Positions 25,989-34,080 of a DNA stretch of 43,381 bases are shown here, in pieces (within the stretch, counting starts at the first letter, position 1; each line of letters opens with the position of its first letter). Location: assembly GCA_963526495.1 (NCBI GenBank), contig CAURNT010000006.1:1-43381 (forward strand). Reading direction: 5' to 3'. The translations under genes and the position numbers were made by a program. Below the pieces are notes generated by a model. The model was not told where the DNA came from. It worked only from the letters and a program-made list of their open reading frames with translations, and did no database searches. Source of the stretch: CAURNT01 sp963526495 (lineage in GTDB: Bacteria > Fusobacteriota > Fusobacteriia > Fusobacteriales > Leptotrichiaceae).

Positions 25989-26020
25989 AAATACCATAGT
26001 CTAAATCGACTATGGTATTT
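25989..26020. terminator. bidirectional terminator
   Basis: Perfect 13-base stem AAATACCATAGTC / GACTATGGTATTT (25989-26001, 26008-26020), six-base loop, flanked by A-run on the left and T-run on the right. It serves the ABC-F gene and the convergent glycosylase, whose stop begins at 26021. Confidence 0.9.
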
Positions 26021-26674
26021 TTATTTGAATACCTCTCCTGCTTGTTGAGACCAAAAAACTAAATCTAAAGCATCCATGGGTATATTTACATATTCTGAAT
26101 ACTCTTTCATTTTTATTTCTATCTCAAAGTATATTTTAGGTGTTAAAGTCTTAGGTATCTCTTTAATCACTCCTAATTCAAATAGATTTTTAAGCACATG
26201 TCTATCTAATATAGCTAAATATCTTCCGTATCCTAAATTTCTAAGTACATGTGCAGCTTCTTTAAGTCCCATACCTTTTATATTTTTTAATATCCAATTT
26301 CTTTTTTCAAAAACATCTCCTACTTCTTTTAATATGTTTTTACTATCTAATTGTCCATTTCTTGTCATTAAGTTTCTAAGTTCTATTAAGTATTTTGCTT
26401 TATTATTCTTAAATCTAACAACATTTAAATAATTAACAATCTCTTCTTCAGTTCCGATATATAATAATCCATTTTCCTTTAATTTTTCAATTGCTGACCA
26501 AGCATTACGTGCCTTACTTTGAGGTGTTAATATACAAAATGCAATTTCAGCAAAATAATCTTTTTCATCATAATAAATAGTTTCTGCATAACCTTTTATA
26601 GCCATATCAATATCATTCTTAAATTTTTTATAAACCTCTTCTATTTCTTTTTGTTTTTCTATACAAATATTCAT
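26021..26674 (-). CDS. ogg: 8-oxoguanine DNA glycosylase/AP lyase, Ogg2 type
   Basis: Removes oxidised guanine from DNA and cuts the backbone at the resulting site. The helix-hairpin-helix is KGMGLKEAAHVLRNLGYG with catalytic K138, and AILDRHVLK contributes D157. The N-terminal SKAR and AFCILTPQSKARNAW motifs and the C-terminal DLVFWSQQAGEVFK tail are typical of the archaeal/thermophile Ogg2 type rather than eukaryotic Ogg1. 217 aa, normal. GAGGT precedes the ATG. Transcribed alone from its own promoter. Confidence 0.9.
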   Translation of the reverse strand: MNICIEKQKEIEEVYKKFKNDIDMAIKGYAETIYYDEKDYFAEIAFCILTPQSKARNAWSAIEKLKENGLLYIGTEEEIVNYLNVVRFKNNKAKYLIELRNLMTRNGQLDSKNILKEVGDVFEKRNWILKNIKGMGLKEAAHVLRNLGYGRYLAILDRHVLKNLFELGVIKEIPKTLTPKIYFEIEIKMKEYSEYVNIPMDALDLVFWSQQAGEVFK

Positions 26675-26694
26675 TTTACCTCTCTTTCATTTAT

Positions 26695-26723
26695 ATATTA
26701 ATAAAAATATCAAAATTTTTCAA
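26695..26723 (-). promoter_or_regulatory. ogg promoter
   Basis: On the minus strand, TTGAAA (26723-26718), 17 bases, TAATAT (26700-26695). It fires left into the ogg gene starting at 26674. The -10 matches consensus at four of six bases. Confidence 0.5.
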
Positions 26724-26734
26724 GTTATAATTTA

Positions 26735-26763
26735 TAGATTTTTAAATATAACTATGATATAAT
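26735..26763 (+). promoter_or_regulatory. yajC promoter
   Basis: Extended -10 TGaTATAAT (TG 26755-26756, TATAAT 26758-26763). The -35 region 17 bases upstream, TAGATT, is weak, so the extended -10 probably dominates. The start would be about 20 bases before the yajC ribosome site AAGGAGG. Confidence 0.6.
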
Positions 26764-26791
26764 TAAAAATAATGAATTCAAGGAGGAATAT

Positions 26792-27049
26792 ATGGGACTA
26801 ATTATTTATTTTAGTATATATATATTAATAATTTTTATGGCATATTTACTTGCTTTATACTCAAATAAAAAAAGAAAAGAAAAATCAAAAAAATTATACA
26901 AAGATTTAAAAATAGGAAAAAAAATTATTACCATAGGTGGTATATATGGTGTAATAAATAAAATAGAAGAAAATACTGTAGAAATTAAAGTAGACGATAA
27001 TACAAACATAAAATTTTCTAAAAATGCAATTTCAAAGGTTTTAGACTAG
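26792..27049 (+). CDS. yajC: preprotein translocase accessory subunit YajC
   Basis: Small inner-membrane protein that joins SecDF and the SecYEG translocon. One N-terminal membrane segment (about 3-22) is followed by the basic linker NKKRKEK and the conserved KIGKKIITIGGIYGVINKI core, with the small beta barrel to the end. 85 aa, typical. AAGGAGG precedes the ATG. First gene of the run that includes the amidase and yqeK. Confidence 0.93.
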   Translation: MGLIIYFSIYILIIFMAYLLALYSNKKRKEKSKKLYKDLKIGKKIITIGGIYGVINKIEENTVEIKVDDNTNIKFSKNAISKVLD

Positions 27050-27058
27050 GTGGTAAAT

Positions 27059-28120
27059 ATGTTTTATTGGTCAAAAAAAGCAGTTTTATCTATGTTTATC
27101 TTATTTTCAACTTTACTAAATGCAGCTGTTCTTAAAGATGTAAGCTATATAAACGGAGAATTTACTCTAACCTTTGATAGTAAAGTTTCTCCATCAATAA
27201 AAAATGAAATTAATAGTAGTAATAGAATAAAATATAATGTTTCACAAATAGATATTAAAAATTCTTCTATTTCACCAGAAGTGTTAAAAAAAATAGATGT
27301 CAATGATAAATACTATAAGGATATTATAATTGATAATTTAGATAAAAATTCTATATCTATACTTACATATTCACAATATGGTTATAATAGTAAGGTTACG
27401 TATAATAACAATGTTATAAAAATTTCTCAATATATTTCTAACATTCCTAAAAGAATGAGTAATTTAACTAATAAGCAATTAGTAATAACTCTTGATGCAG
27501 GACATGGTGGGCATGATTCTGGGGCACGTGGATTTGGAAGAATGGAAAAAGAAATTGCACTTCAAGTAGTTCTTAAACTTGCTGAAAATTTAAAAAGAGA
27601 TCATAATGTTATTCTTACAAGAAAAGATGATACTTTTATTCCTTTAAGTGAAAGACCAAGAATAGGAAATAAAAATAATACAGATCTTTTTGTTAGTGTA
27701 CATTTAAATGCTGCAAGTAATACCACAGCCAATGGTGCTGAGATATTCTATTTTTCTAAGGATACGAATCCTTATGCAGCTAAACTTGTGGCAAACGAGG
27801 AAAAAACTGATGATAGTGCCCAAAAAGTTTCTTCTATAAATCAAATATTAGGTGAATTTTTTACTAATAGGACTAAAATAAAAAGTGCAAATCTAGCAAC
27901 AATTATACTTAAAAACTATATTGATTTAACAGGGATTAAACGTAGAGGAATTTTTGGTGCTAATTTTGCTGTTTTAAGAGGAAGTGAATCAGCTAGTATG
28001 TTAATTGAGCTTGGTTTCATATCTAATGAATCTGACTCTGCTTTTCTTGCAAGTGATCAAGGACAAGAAAAAGTAGTTATCGCAATTGCTGATTCTATAA
28101 GAGAAAATTTTGAGGAGTAA
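27059..28120 (+). CDS. N-acetylmuramoyl-L-alanine amidase (Amidase_3, AmiC-like)
   Basis: Cuts the bond between muramic acid and the stem peptide in peptidoglycan in the periplasm. A signal peptide (1-23) is followed by an AMIN-like N-terminal part (about 24-135). The zinc amidase domain has VITLDAGHGGHDSGARG (about 141-157, first His and Asp), EKEIALQVV, VSVHLNAASN (second His) and LIELGFISNESDS (catalytic Glu). 353 aa, full length. ATG 27059 is preferred over an in-frame GTG at 27050, which lies in the AGGTGG ribosome site. 9 bases after yajC. Confidence 0.92.
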   Translation: MFYWSKKAVLSMFILFSTLLNAAVLKDVSYINGEFTLTFDSKVSPSIKNEINSSNRIKYNVSQIDIKNSSISPEVLKKIDVNDKYYKDIIIDNLDKNSISILTYSQYGYNSKVTYNNNVIKISQYISNIPKRMSNLTNKQLVITLDAGHGGHDSGARGFGRMEKEIALQVVLKLAENLKRDHNVILTRKDDTFIPLSERPRIGNKNNTDLFVSVHLNAASNTTANGAEIFYFSKDTNPYAAKLVANEEKTDDSAQKVSSINQILGEFFTNRTKIKSANLATIILKNYIDLTGIKRRGIFGANFAVLRGSESASMLIELGFISNESDSAFLASDQGQEKVVIAIADSIRENFEE

Positions 28121-28122
28121 AA

Positions 28123-28578
28123 ATGAAAAATAATAAATTATTAATTGTACTAGTTAGTTTAGCTACACTTAGTATCATATCTTATATTGGAGACTACATA
28201 TACTATAAAGTACCTAATTTTGATACTACTACTGTTGCAGACGTTGAATCTGAAAATATATTAAAAATATATTTGTATAACTCTAAAACAAAAGAGTTTG
28301 ATATAAAAGAAATAAAAAATAGATCTATTTCTATAGATGAAGGTGACTATATAAATTCTATAATAGATAATATGAAACTTGAACCATCAAATTATCAGTT
28401 TTTAGCTGCATATAATATTGTAAGAAACTCAAAAAATACTGTTATAATAAAAATCAGTCGCTCTTTTAATAAATTAGATAAATCTAAACTTAATACTTTT
28501 GTTAATTCAGTAAAGAAAACAATAAACGAAAATTTTGAGGGTATACAAGATATAATAATTGAAGTTGATTCTAATTAG
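28123..28578 (+). CDS. GerMN-domain-like membrane-anchored protein
   Basis: The 151-aa protein starts with an uncleaved membrane segment (about 6-27). The exported part begins ILKIYLYNSKTKEFDIKEI and ends with NENFEGIQDIIIEVD; the strand-rich pattern with an early VxxYxxN-type strand is like GerMN domains. These are often found next to cell-wall amidases, as here, but the exact role is unknown. Two bases after the amidase. Confidence 0.6.
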   Translation: MKNNKLLIVLVSLATLSIISYIGDYIYYKVPNFDTTTVADVESENILKIYLYNSKTKEFDIKEIKNRSISIDEGDYINSIIDNMKLEPSNYQFLAAYNIVRNSKNTVIIKISRSFNKLDKSKLNTFVNSVKKTINENFEGIQDIIIEVDSN

Positions 28579-28586
28579 GAGGTAAA

Positions 28587-29147
28587 ATGTATAATTATGA
28601 AGAAATGCTAAAAGAATTAAAAAAACAAATTAACGAAAGTAGATATAATCATGTTTTAAGAGTTAGAGATAAAGCTATATACCTTGCAAAAATATATAAT
28701 GCACCTATTGAACAAGTTGAAACTGCTGCTCTACTACACGATATAGCTAAAAATTTTGATAACGATTATGCTTATAATTTAATCGAAGATAAATATAAAC
28801 ATATATTTGAAAATGGCTTTAAAATAAATCAAATATTACATGGATTTGCTGGAGCAAGTTTTGTAAAAAAAAGATTTAATATAACCGATGAATTAATATT
28901 AAATGCAATAAGATATCATACTATAGGTCGTATACAAATGACTATAGTTGATAAAATAGTCTATATTGCTGATGCTATTGAAGATGGTCGTGATTATCCT
29001 CATGTTGATGAATTAAGACAAATAGCTGAGTATAATCTTGATGAAGCAATATATAAAGAAATAAATTATAAATTAAAACATTTAATAGATAAAAATTCTC
29101 CTATACATCCAAATACAATAAATTTAAGAAACAGTTTAATAAAATAA
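28587..29147 (+). CDS. yqeK: YqeK-type HD hydrolase (symmetrical Ap4A hydrolase)
   Basis: HD-domain metal hydrolase; family members split Ap4A into two ADP. The HD motifs are HVLRVRDKAIYLA (first His), AALLHDIAKNF (HD pair) and IRYHTIGR plus IADAIEDGRDYPHV. 186 aa, typical. AGGAGG precedes the ATG. A 9-base hairpin sits directly after the stop. Confidence 0.92.
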   Translation: MYNYEEMLKELKKQINESRYNHVLRVRDKAIYLAKIYNAPIEQVETAALLHDIAKNFDNDYAYNLIEDKYKHIFENGFKINQILHGFAGASFVKKRFNITDELILNAIRYHTIGRIQMTIVDKIVYIADAIEDGRDYPHVDELRQIAEYNLDEAIYKEINYKLKHLIDKNSPIHPNTINLRNSLIK

Positions 29148-29164
29148 AGGACTTTGTCCTTTAT
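29144..29164 (+). terminator. hairpin between yqeK and rnr
   Basis: Perfect nine-base stem ATAAAGGAC / GTCCTTTAT with a three-base loop (29144-29152, 29156-29164). The downstream T-content is low, so it is a weak terminator or a processing/translation-control stem ahead of rnr at 29186. Confidence 0.5.
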
Positions 29165-29185
29165 CTTTATATAGAAAGAGGTAAA

Positions 29186-31042
29186 ATGAAAGGAACTTTC
29201 ACATCAAAAAATCCAAGATTCGGTTTTGTTAATGCTCAAGATGGTTTAACTTATATGATACATTTTGATAATTTTAATAATGCTTTTGATAAAGATGAGG
29301 TTGAAATAGATATATATGATACTGAAAAGTTATTAGCTAAAGTAACTAAAATTATTTCAAGACCAACTACTCCATTTTATGGTATTGTTAAATTTTTAAA
29401 GAAAAATAAAGCGATAATTAAAATAAATAGAAGTAATAAAATTGTCGTTGCTAAATTAACCAAAAATATTATATTAAAAGCAAATGATATCGTATCATTT
29501 AAAATTGACTATTCTACTTTAAAAAAAGACGATATAATGGTATATATACTACATAATTATGGTAATATTAACAATAGTAACAATCTATTCTCTTCTATAT
29601 TAGAATCATCGAATATTCCTCTTTCATTTTCAAAAGAATCAAAAAAAGAAGCTATACAAATCAAAAGGATTAATATAGATGAAGAATTAAAATATAGAAA
29701 AGATTTACGTAAACAGGCAACTATAACCATAGATGATATTACAGCTAAAGATTTGGATGATGCCATATATTTAGAAAAAAAAGAAGATAAATATATACTT
29801 TATGTTAGTATAGCCGATGTTTCTCATTTTGTTAAAGAAAATTCTTTTCTTGATTTCGAAGCAGCTAAAAGAGGAAATTCTGTATATCTAATTGATAAAG
29901 TTATACCTATGTTACCTAAGAGAATATCTAATAATTTATGTTCTTTAAATCCTAATGAAGATAAATTATGTTTTACAGCAAAACTTACTTATACTTTAGA
30001 TGGAAAATTAATTGATTCAGACTTCTTTAAATCAATTATAAACTCAAAAAGAAGACTTACCTATGACTACGTAAATGATATATTCAATAAAAAAGAAAAA
30101 AAAGGGAATGAAATGTTATTTACAATGCTTGAATTTTCTCTTATTCTTCGTCAAAAAAAATATAAAAATGGAATGATTAATTTTGATATACCTGAAATAA
30201 AACCTATATTAGATGAAAAAGGTTATATAAAAGAAATTAAAATAAGAGAAAATGGTTTAGCTCAAAATCTTATAGAAGATTTTATGGTAGAAGCAAACTG
30301 TGCTGTGGCAGAAAGATTGTTTTGGCAAGGTATTCCTGCTATTTATAGAATACATGAAGCTCCAAGTATTGATTCATTGAAAGAATTAAATTCTAAATTA
30401 AATTTATTAGGATATAATATAAACAATATATCAGATATACATCCAGGTAAAATATCTAAAATTATAGAAAATAGTAAATACGATGAAAGAGCTTATTTAA
30501 TCCATAAAACAATACTTAAATCTATGCAAAGAGCTAAATATTCAAATGAAGATAAAGGTCATTTTGGTTTAGCACTTGACCATTATTTACATTTTACTTC
30601 TCCTATACGTAGATATTCAGATTTAATTGTACATAGAATGTTGAATTATTCTATTAAAGCTAAAAATATAAATCTTGAAAAATTAGAAAAAAGAAATCAA
30701 GAATTTATTTCCATATCAAATCATATATCTAAAACTGAAAGAATTGCAGAAATGTTAGAAAAAGATTCGATAAAAATTAAGTTGCTTGATTATATGAAAA
30801 AAAATATTAATAAGAATTTTAAAGGTTTCATTTCAGGAATAATATCAACAAAAGTTTTTATACAACTAGAAAATTATATAGAAGTTGTATTTTATGATAC
30901 TGATAGTAAAATGTATAGTATATTAGAAGATAAGTTAGTTGATAAATATGGTAAACAGTACAATATAGGTGATAAAATAAATGTAAAAATAATTAAATTA
31001 GATTATGAAAAATTAGAAATTATTTCGGAGGTAGATATTTAA
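29186..31042 (+). CDS. rnr: ribonuclease R
   Basis: 3'-to-5' exoribonuclease able to degrade structured RNA and a partner of trans-translation. Cold-shock-type domains fill the N-terminus, then the RNB domain with TITAKDLDDAIYLE and VSIADVSHFV (about 191-217), LIEDFMVEANCAVAE, and HYLHFTSPIRRYSDLIVHR. A short S1 domain ends it. 618 aa is short for RNase R (about 700-810), mainly because of reduced N- and C-termini. Its stop overlaps the smpB start (TAATG). Confidence 0.93.
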   Translation: MKGTFTSKNPRFGFVNAQDGLTYMIHFDNFNNAFDKDEVEIDIYDTEKLLAKVTKIISRPTTPFYGIVKFLKKNKAIIKINRSNKIVVAKLTKNIILKANDIVSFKIDYSTLKKDDIMVYILHNYGNINNSNNLFSSILESSNIPLSFSKESKKEAIQIKRINIDEELKYRKDLRKQATITIDDITAKDLDDAIYLEKKEDKYILYVSIADVSHFVKENSFLDFEAAKRGNSVYLIDKVIPMLPKRISNNLCSLNPNEDKLCFTAKLTYTLDGKLIDSDFFKSIINSKRRLTYDYVNDIFNKKEKKGNEMLFTMLEFSLILRQKKYKNGMINFDIPEIKPILDEKGYIKEIKIRENGLAQNLIEDFMVEANCAVAERLFWQGIPAIYRIHEAPSIDSLKELNSKLNLLGYNINNISDIHPGKISKIIENSKYDERAYLIHKTILKSMQRAKYSNEDKGHFGLALDHYLHFTSPIRRYSDLIVHRMLNYSIKAKNINLEKLEKRNQEFISISNHISKTERIAEMLEKDSIKIKLLDYMKKNINKNFKGFISGIISTKVFIQLENYIEVVFYDTDSKMYSILEDKLVDKYGKQYNIGDKINVKIIKLDYEKLEIISEVDI

Positions 31043-31476
31043 TGCAAATATTAGCTAATAATAAAAAAGCATATTTCGATTATTTTATTGAAGAAGAATA
31101 TGAAGCAGGATTAGAACTTAAAGGAACTGAAGTAAAATCAATTAAAATGACTAAAGTTAGTATTAAAGAAAGTTTTATTCGTATAATAAAAAATGAACCA
31201 TTTATTATGGGGATGTTTGTTACAAATTACTCTTTTGGTAATATTAATAACGTTAATGAAACAAGAGTTAGAAAGTTATTACTTCATAAAAAAGAAATAA
31301 AAAAATTAGAAGAAAAATCAAAACTTTTAGGCTATACAATAGTTCCTTTATCCGTATACAATAAAAATGGTATAATTAAAGTAAAAATCGCTCTTGCTCG
31401 TGGTAAGAAAAATTACGATAAAAGAGAAAGTATTAAAAAAAGAGATCTTAGTAGAGAAATTAAAAATAACTATTAA
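31042..31476 (+). CDS. smpB: SsrA-binding protein SmpB
   Basis: Binds tmRNA and delivers it to stalled ribosomes. Family motifs are AYFDYFIEEEYEAGLELKGTEVKSI, and MGMFVTNYSFGN where many have HI.. YxxGN. Further on are LLLHKKEIKKLE and the basic tail KKNYDKRESIKKRDLSREI. 144 aa, typical. Cotranscribed with rnr, the ribonuclease of the same pathway; tmRNA itself lies 0.6 kb downstream. Confidence 0.96.
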   Translation: MQILANNKKAYFDYFIEEEYEAGLELKGTEVKSIKMTKVSIKESFIRIIKNEPFIMGMFVTNYSFGNINNVNETRVRKLLLHKKEIKKLEEKSKLLGYTIVPLSVYNKNGIIKVKIALARGKKNYDKRESIKKRDLSREIKNNY

Positions 31477-31517
31477 AAAATACAGGGGTAAGTTTAATTA
31501 TTACTCCTGTATTTTTT
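31477..31517. terminator. bidirectional terminator after smpB
   Basis: Fifteen-base stem (31477-31491 with 31501-31515, one G-T pair), nine-base loop, and a run of seven Ts on the right with As on the left. It serves smpB and the convergent membrane protein gene. Confidence 0.82.
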
Positions 31518-31984
31518 TAACTAAATATTTCAAATTTAATAATAAACGTAACTAATGTAACTAAAAACCCTGCCCCTAAAACTCCACCTGTTAATGCAAT
31601 CATTGTTTTTTTAAAATCTAAATCTAATATAGAAGCAGCTAAAACTCCAGTATAAGCACCAGTACCTGGTATAGGTATTGCAACAAATAATAATAAACCT
31701 ACATATATTCCATATTTACTTTCATTTTGTAATTTCTCTCCTACTCTATGTCCCTTTTTTAAAATATAATCAAATATTTTACCTATATATTTCATTTTTT
31801 TCCCCCACAATAGAATTTGTTTAGAAAATATAAACATAAATGGTATAAGAATAAGATTACCTAAAATTGCTACTATCAATGTTGTCCCATAAGGTAAATT
31901 ATATATTTGGGCATATGGTATAGCTCCTCTTAATTCAATTATTGGTAACATTGAAATTAAAAATATTTTTAAATAATATATCAT
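31517..31984 (-). CDS. small multidrug-export-family (Sm_multidrug_ex) membrane protein
   Basis: Inner-membrane protein of the COG2426 type, function poorly known. Hallmarks are the N-terminal MLPIIELRGAIPYAQ, a central membrane segment, and FVAIPIPGTGAYTGVLAA. It has about four membrane segments in 155 aa. AGAGGTG precedes the ATG. It sits alone on the minus strand between smpB and ssrA, separating two partners of the same system. Confidence 0.85.
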   Translation of the reverse strand: MIYYLKIFLISMLPIIELRGAIPYAQIYNLPYGTTLIVAILGNLILIPFMFIFSKQILLWGKKMKYIGKIFDYILKKGHRVGEKLQNESKYGIYVGLLLFVAIPIPGTGAYTGVLAASILDLDFKKTMIALTGGVLGAGFLVTLVTFIIKFEIFS

Positions 31985-32061
31985 GAATCACCTCTTGAAA
32001 ATATATTTACAATTTTAGCATATTTATAAAAAAAATGTAAGAGTACTCTAAATACTATTTC

Positions 32062-32090
32062 TTGAATGATCTTATAAAATGTGCTATAAT
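32062..32090 (+). promoter_or_regulatory. ssrA promoter
   Basis: TTGAAT (32062-32067), 17 bases, and an extended -10 TGcTATAAT (TATAAT 32085-32090). The start of transcription falls close to 32097-32102, the 5' end of tmRNA. One of the strongest-looking promoters in the window. Confidence 0.85.
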
Positions 32091-32101
32091 AAAATAACTG
32101 T

Positions 32102-32439
32102 GGGAGTGTTTTGGTTTCGACAGGATAAGAAAAATATAATTAGCAAGTAGAGGTTATTCTCTTAAAAAAATAAATTTAAATTAATTGGAAACAATAATTA
32201 CGCTTTAGCTGCTTAGTCAGCTAACGTTACTCTTTAAAGTGCCATTATTTAATTAGTAACGTCACTTTTAATGGCTTATCTTCTAAAATGACTATAATTA
32301 GAAGAAAAATTTAATAGTCTCGCAAATAAAATTTTGTTTGTTTAGTATTTATTTGTTAAATCTTTAAATAAACTAAACTTGTAGAGGGTTATATCACTTT
32401 TTATTTTGGACACGAGTTCGATTCTCGTCACTTCCACCA
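32102..32439 (+). ncRNA. ssrA: transfer-messenger RNA (tmRNA)
   Basis: Rescues ribosomes stalled on broken mRNA. The 5' end GGGAGTG (32102-32108) pairs with CACTTCC (32429-32435), with CCA encoded at 32437-32439. The 5' half has the tRNA-like GGTTTCGACAGG and the 3' half has the T-arm GAGTTCGATTCTC. The tag reading frame gives GNNNYALAA, starting at GGA 32187 and ending at TAG 32214-32216. The 338-nt length is normal. Seven Ts follow at 32440-32446, so the acceptor end also works as a terminator. Confidence 0.96.
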
Positions 32440-32465
32440 TTTTTTTATATGAAAGGACTTTTAAA

Positions 32466-34070
32466 ATGAAACTAGGTATCTACGAGACCATGCAATCTTT
32501 AAAAGCATTTCACTCAAAGAAAGTTAGACTTAGACTAATATTCTTTTCATTAGTAACTGGTATTCTTACTGGTTGTGTGGTATCAGCTTACAATTTTCTT
32601 TTAAAACATGCTGTTTTACTTAGAAATGGTCTTATTGAAAAAAATACTGGTTATTCTATGATTTTTATAATATTACTTTTCTTACTTATCGCATGTTTTA
32701 TTCAATTCACAGTCAAGAAATTTCCAATGATTTCAGGTAGTGGTATTCCACAAGTTATGGGACTTATACAAAATAAATTTAAATTTAATTGGTTACCAGA
32801 GCTTTTCTTTAAATTTATATCAGGACTTATGGCTATATTTATTGGTTTTTCTATGGGACGTGAAGGGCCTTCTATTCATCTAGGAGCTTTAGTAGGCGAA
32901 GGAATTAATAAAATAACAAAAAGAAATGAAATAGAAAAAAAATATTTAATTACAGCAGGTTCTAGTGCAGGACTTGCAGCAACTTTTAATGCCCCACTTG
33001 CAGGAGCTGTATTTGCCGTTGAAGAGTTACATAAGTTTTTTACACCTATACTTTTAGTATGTGTGTTGATTGCTACTCTATTTTCAAATATGACAGCTAA
33101 ATTTTTATTAGGAAATAAACTTTCTTTTTCAAATTTTAAATTTATAACACCAATAGAATACAATATTGATTCTACGCTATTACATGTATTATTGATTATA
33201 TTATTATCATTCATTATGGTGTTATTTGCAAAATTATTTAATTATTTTATAGTTACTTTTAAACAAACATATGATAAAATACCATTTTCTAATTACGCTA
33301 AAATTAGTACAGTTGCACTAATTTCATTATTGATAATTTTATTCTTACCCGAAATAACAGGTGGTGGACATGAATTAGTTGAACATCTATTTAATAGTAA
33401 TATTACATTTAAAATTCTTTTATTATTTTTTATAGGTAAATTCCTATTTACAATGTTATGTTATGCAACTGGTTCTCCTGGTGGAATATTTTTACCACTT
33501 CTTGTAATAGGTGCTCTTATAGGTAAAATTTATGGAATGACATTATCTAATCTGTTAAATATATCTTCAGATTACGCTAATTTATTTATTTTAATAGCTA
33601 TGACTTCGTATTTTACAGCTGTTGTTAGAACACCTATAACTGGAATAATACTAATTTTAGAAATGAGTGGAAATTTTTCTAATTTATTTTCACTTGCAAT
33701 AGCTTCTGCTATTACATATTTACTTTCAGAATTATTTAATCAAAATTCAGTTTATGAAATACTTTATGAAAATATGTTAGACTCTAAAAATTATGACAAA
33801 GAAATTAAAAATGAAAAAATAGTTACATTTAAAATACCAGTTACTGCAGATTCAAAATTATCAAATAAAAAAATAAAAGAAATAAAATGGCCTAAAAATC
33901 TTCTTGTTGTTGGTATAGTCAGAAATGGTATTGAATTCATTCCTGATGGAGAAACGACTCTACTCGATTCAGATATATTAATATTTATAACCGACGAATC
34001 TACATCAGAAAAACATATAAAACACATATCAAATATGGGATTAAATTCAGAAGTATTTGATAATATTTAA
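32466..34070 (+). CDS. ClC-family H+/Cl- exchange transporter with C-terminal TrkA_C domain
   Basis: Inner-membrane exchanger of chloride for protons. Signature motifs are GSGIPQV (91-97), GREGPSIHLG (131-140, gating Glu133) and PLAGAVFAVEELHK (177-190, with the proton Glu187). Later come TGGGHELVEHLF and PGGIFLPLLVIGALIG. The Glu at both sites suggests a transporter rather than a channel. A soluble regulatory domain follows from about 445 (FKIPVTADSKLSNKKIKEI, TTLLDSDILIFIT). ATG 32466 is used: an earlier in-frame start would lie within tmRNA. AAAGGA is eight bases upstream. Confidence 0.92.
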   Translation: MKLGIYETMQSLKAFHSKKVRLRLIFFSLVTGILTGCVVSAYNFLLKHAVLLRNGLIEKNTGYSMIFIILLFLLIACFIQFTVKKFPMISGSGIPQVMGLIQNKFKFNWLPELFFKFISGLMAIFIGFSMGREGPSIHLGALVGEGINKITKRNEIEKKYLITAGSSAGLAATFNAPLAGAVFAVEELHKFFTPILLVCVLIATLFSNMTAKFLLGNKLSFSNFKFITPIEYNIDSTLLHVLLIILLSFIMVLFAKLFNYFIVTFKQTYDKIPFSNYAKISTVALISLLIILFLPEITGGGHELVEHLFNSNITFKILLLFFIGKFLFTMLCYATGSPGGIFLPLLVIGALIGKIYGMTLSNLLNISSDYANLFILIAMTSYFTAVVRTPITGIILILEMSGNFSNLFSLAIASAITYLLSELFNQNSVYEILYENMLDSKNYDKEIKNEKIVTFKIPVTADSKLSNKKIKEIKWPKNLLVVGIVRNGIEFIPDGETTLLDSDILIFITDESTSEKHIKHISNMGLNSEVFDNI

Positions 34071-34080
34071 AGGAGGCAAA

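Noticed and set aside
26076..26432. Plus-strand frame of 118 codons opposite the ogg gene
   Set aside because: No ribosome site and Ser/Phe/Leu-rich composition; the minus-strand frame is a clear glycosylase.
32406..32465. Start of the ClC gene inside the tmRNA 3' end
   Set aside because: Those bases form the tmRNA acceptor stem and T-arm. ATG 32466 has a proper ribosome site.
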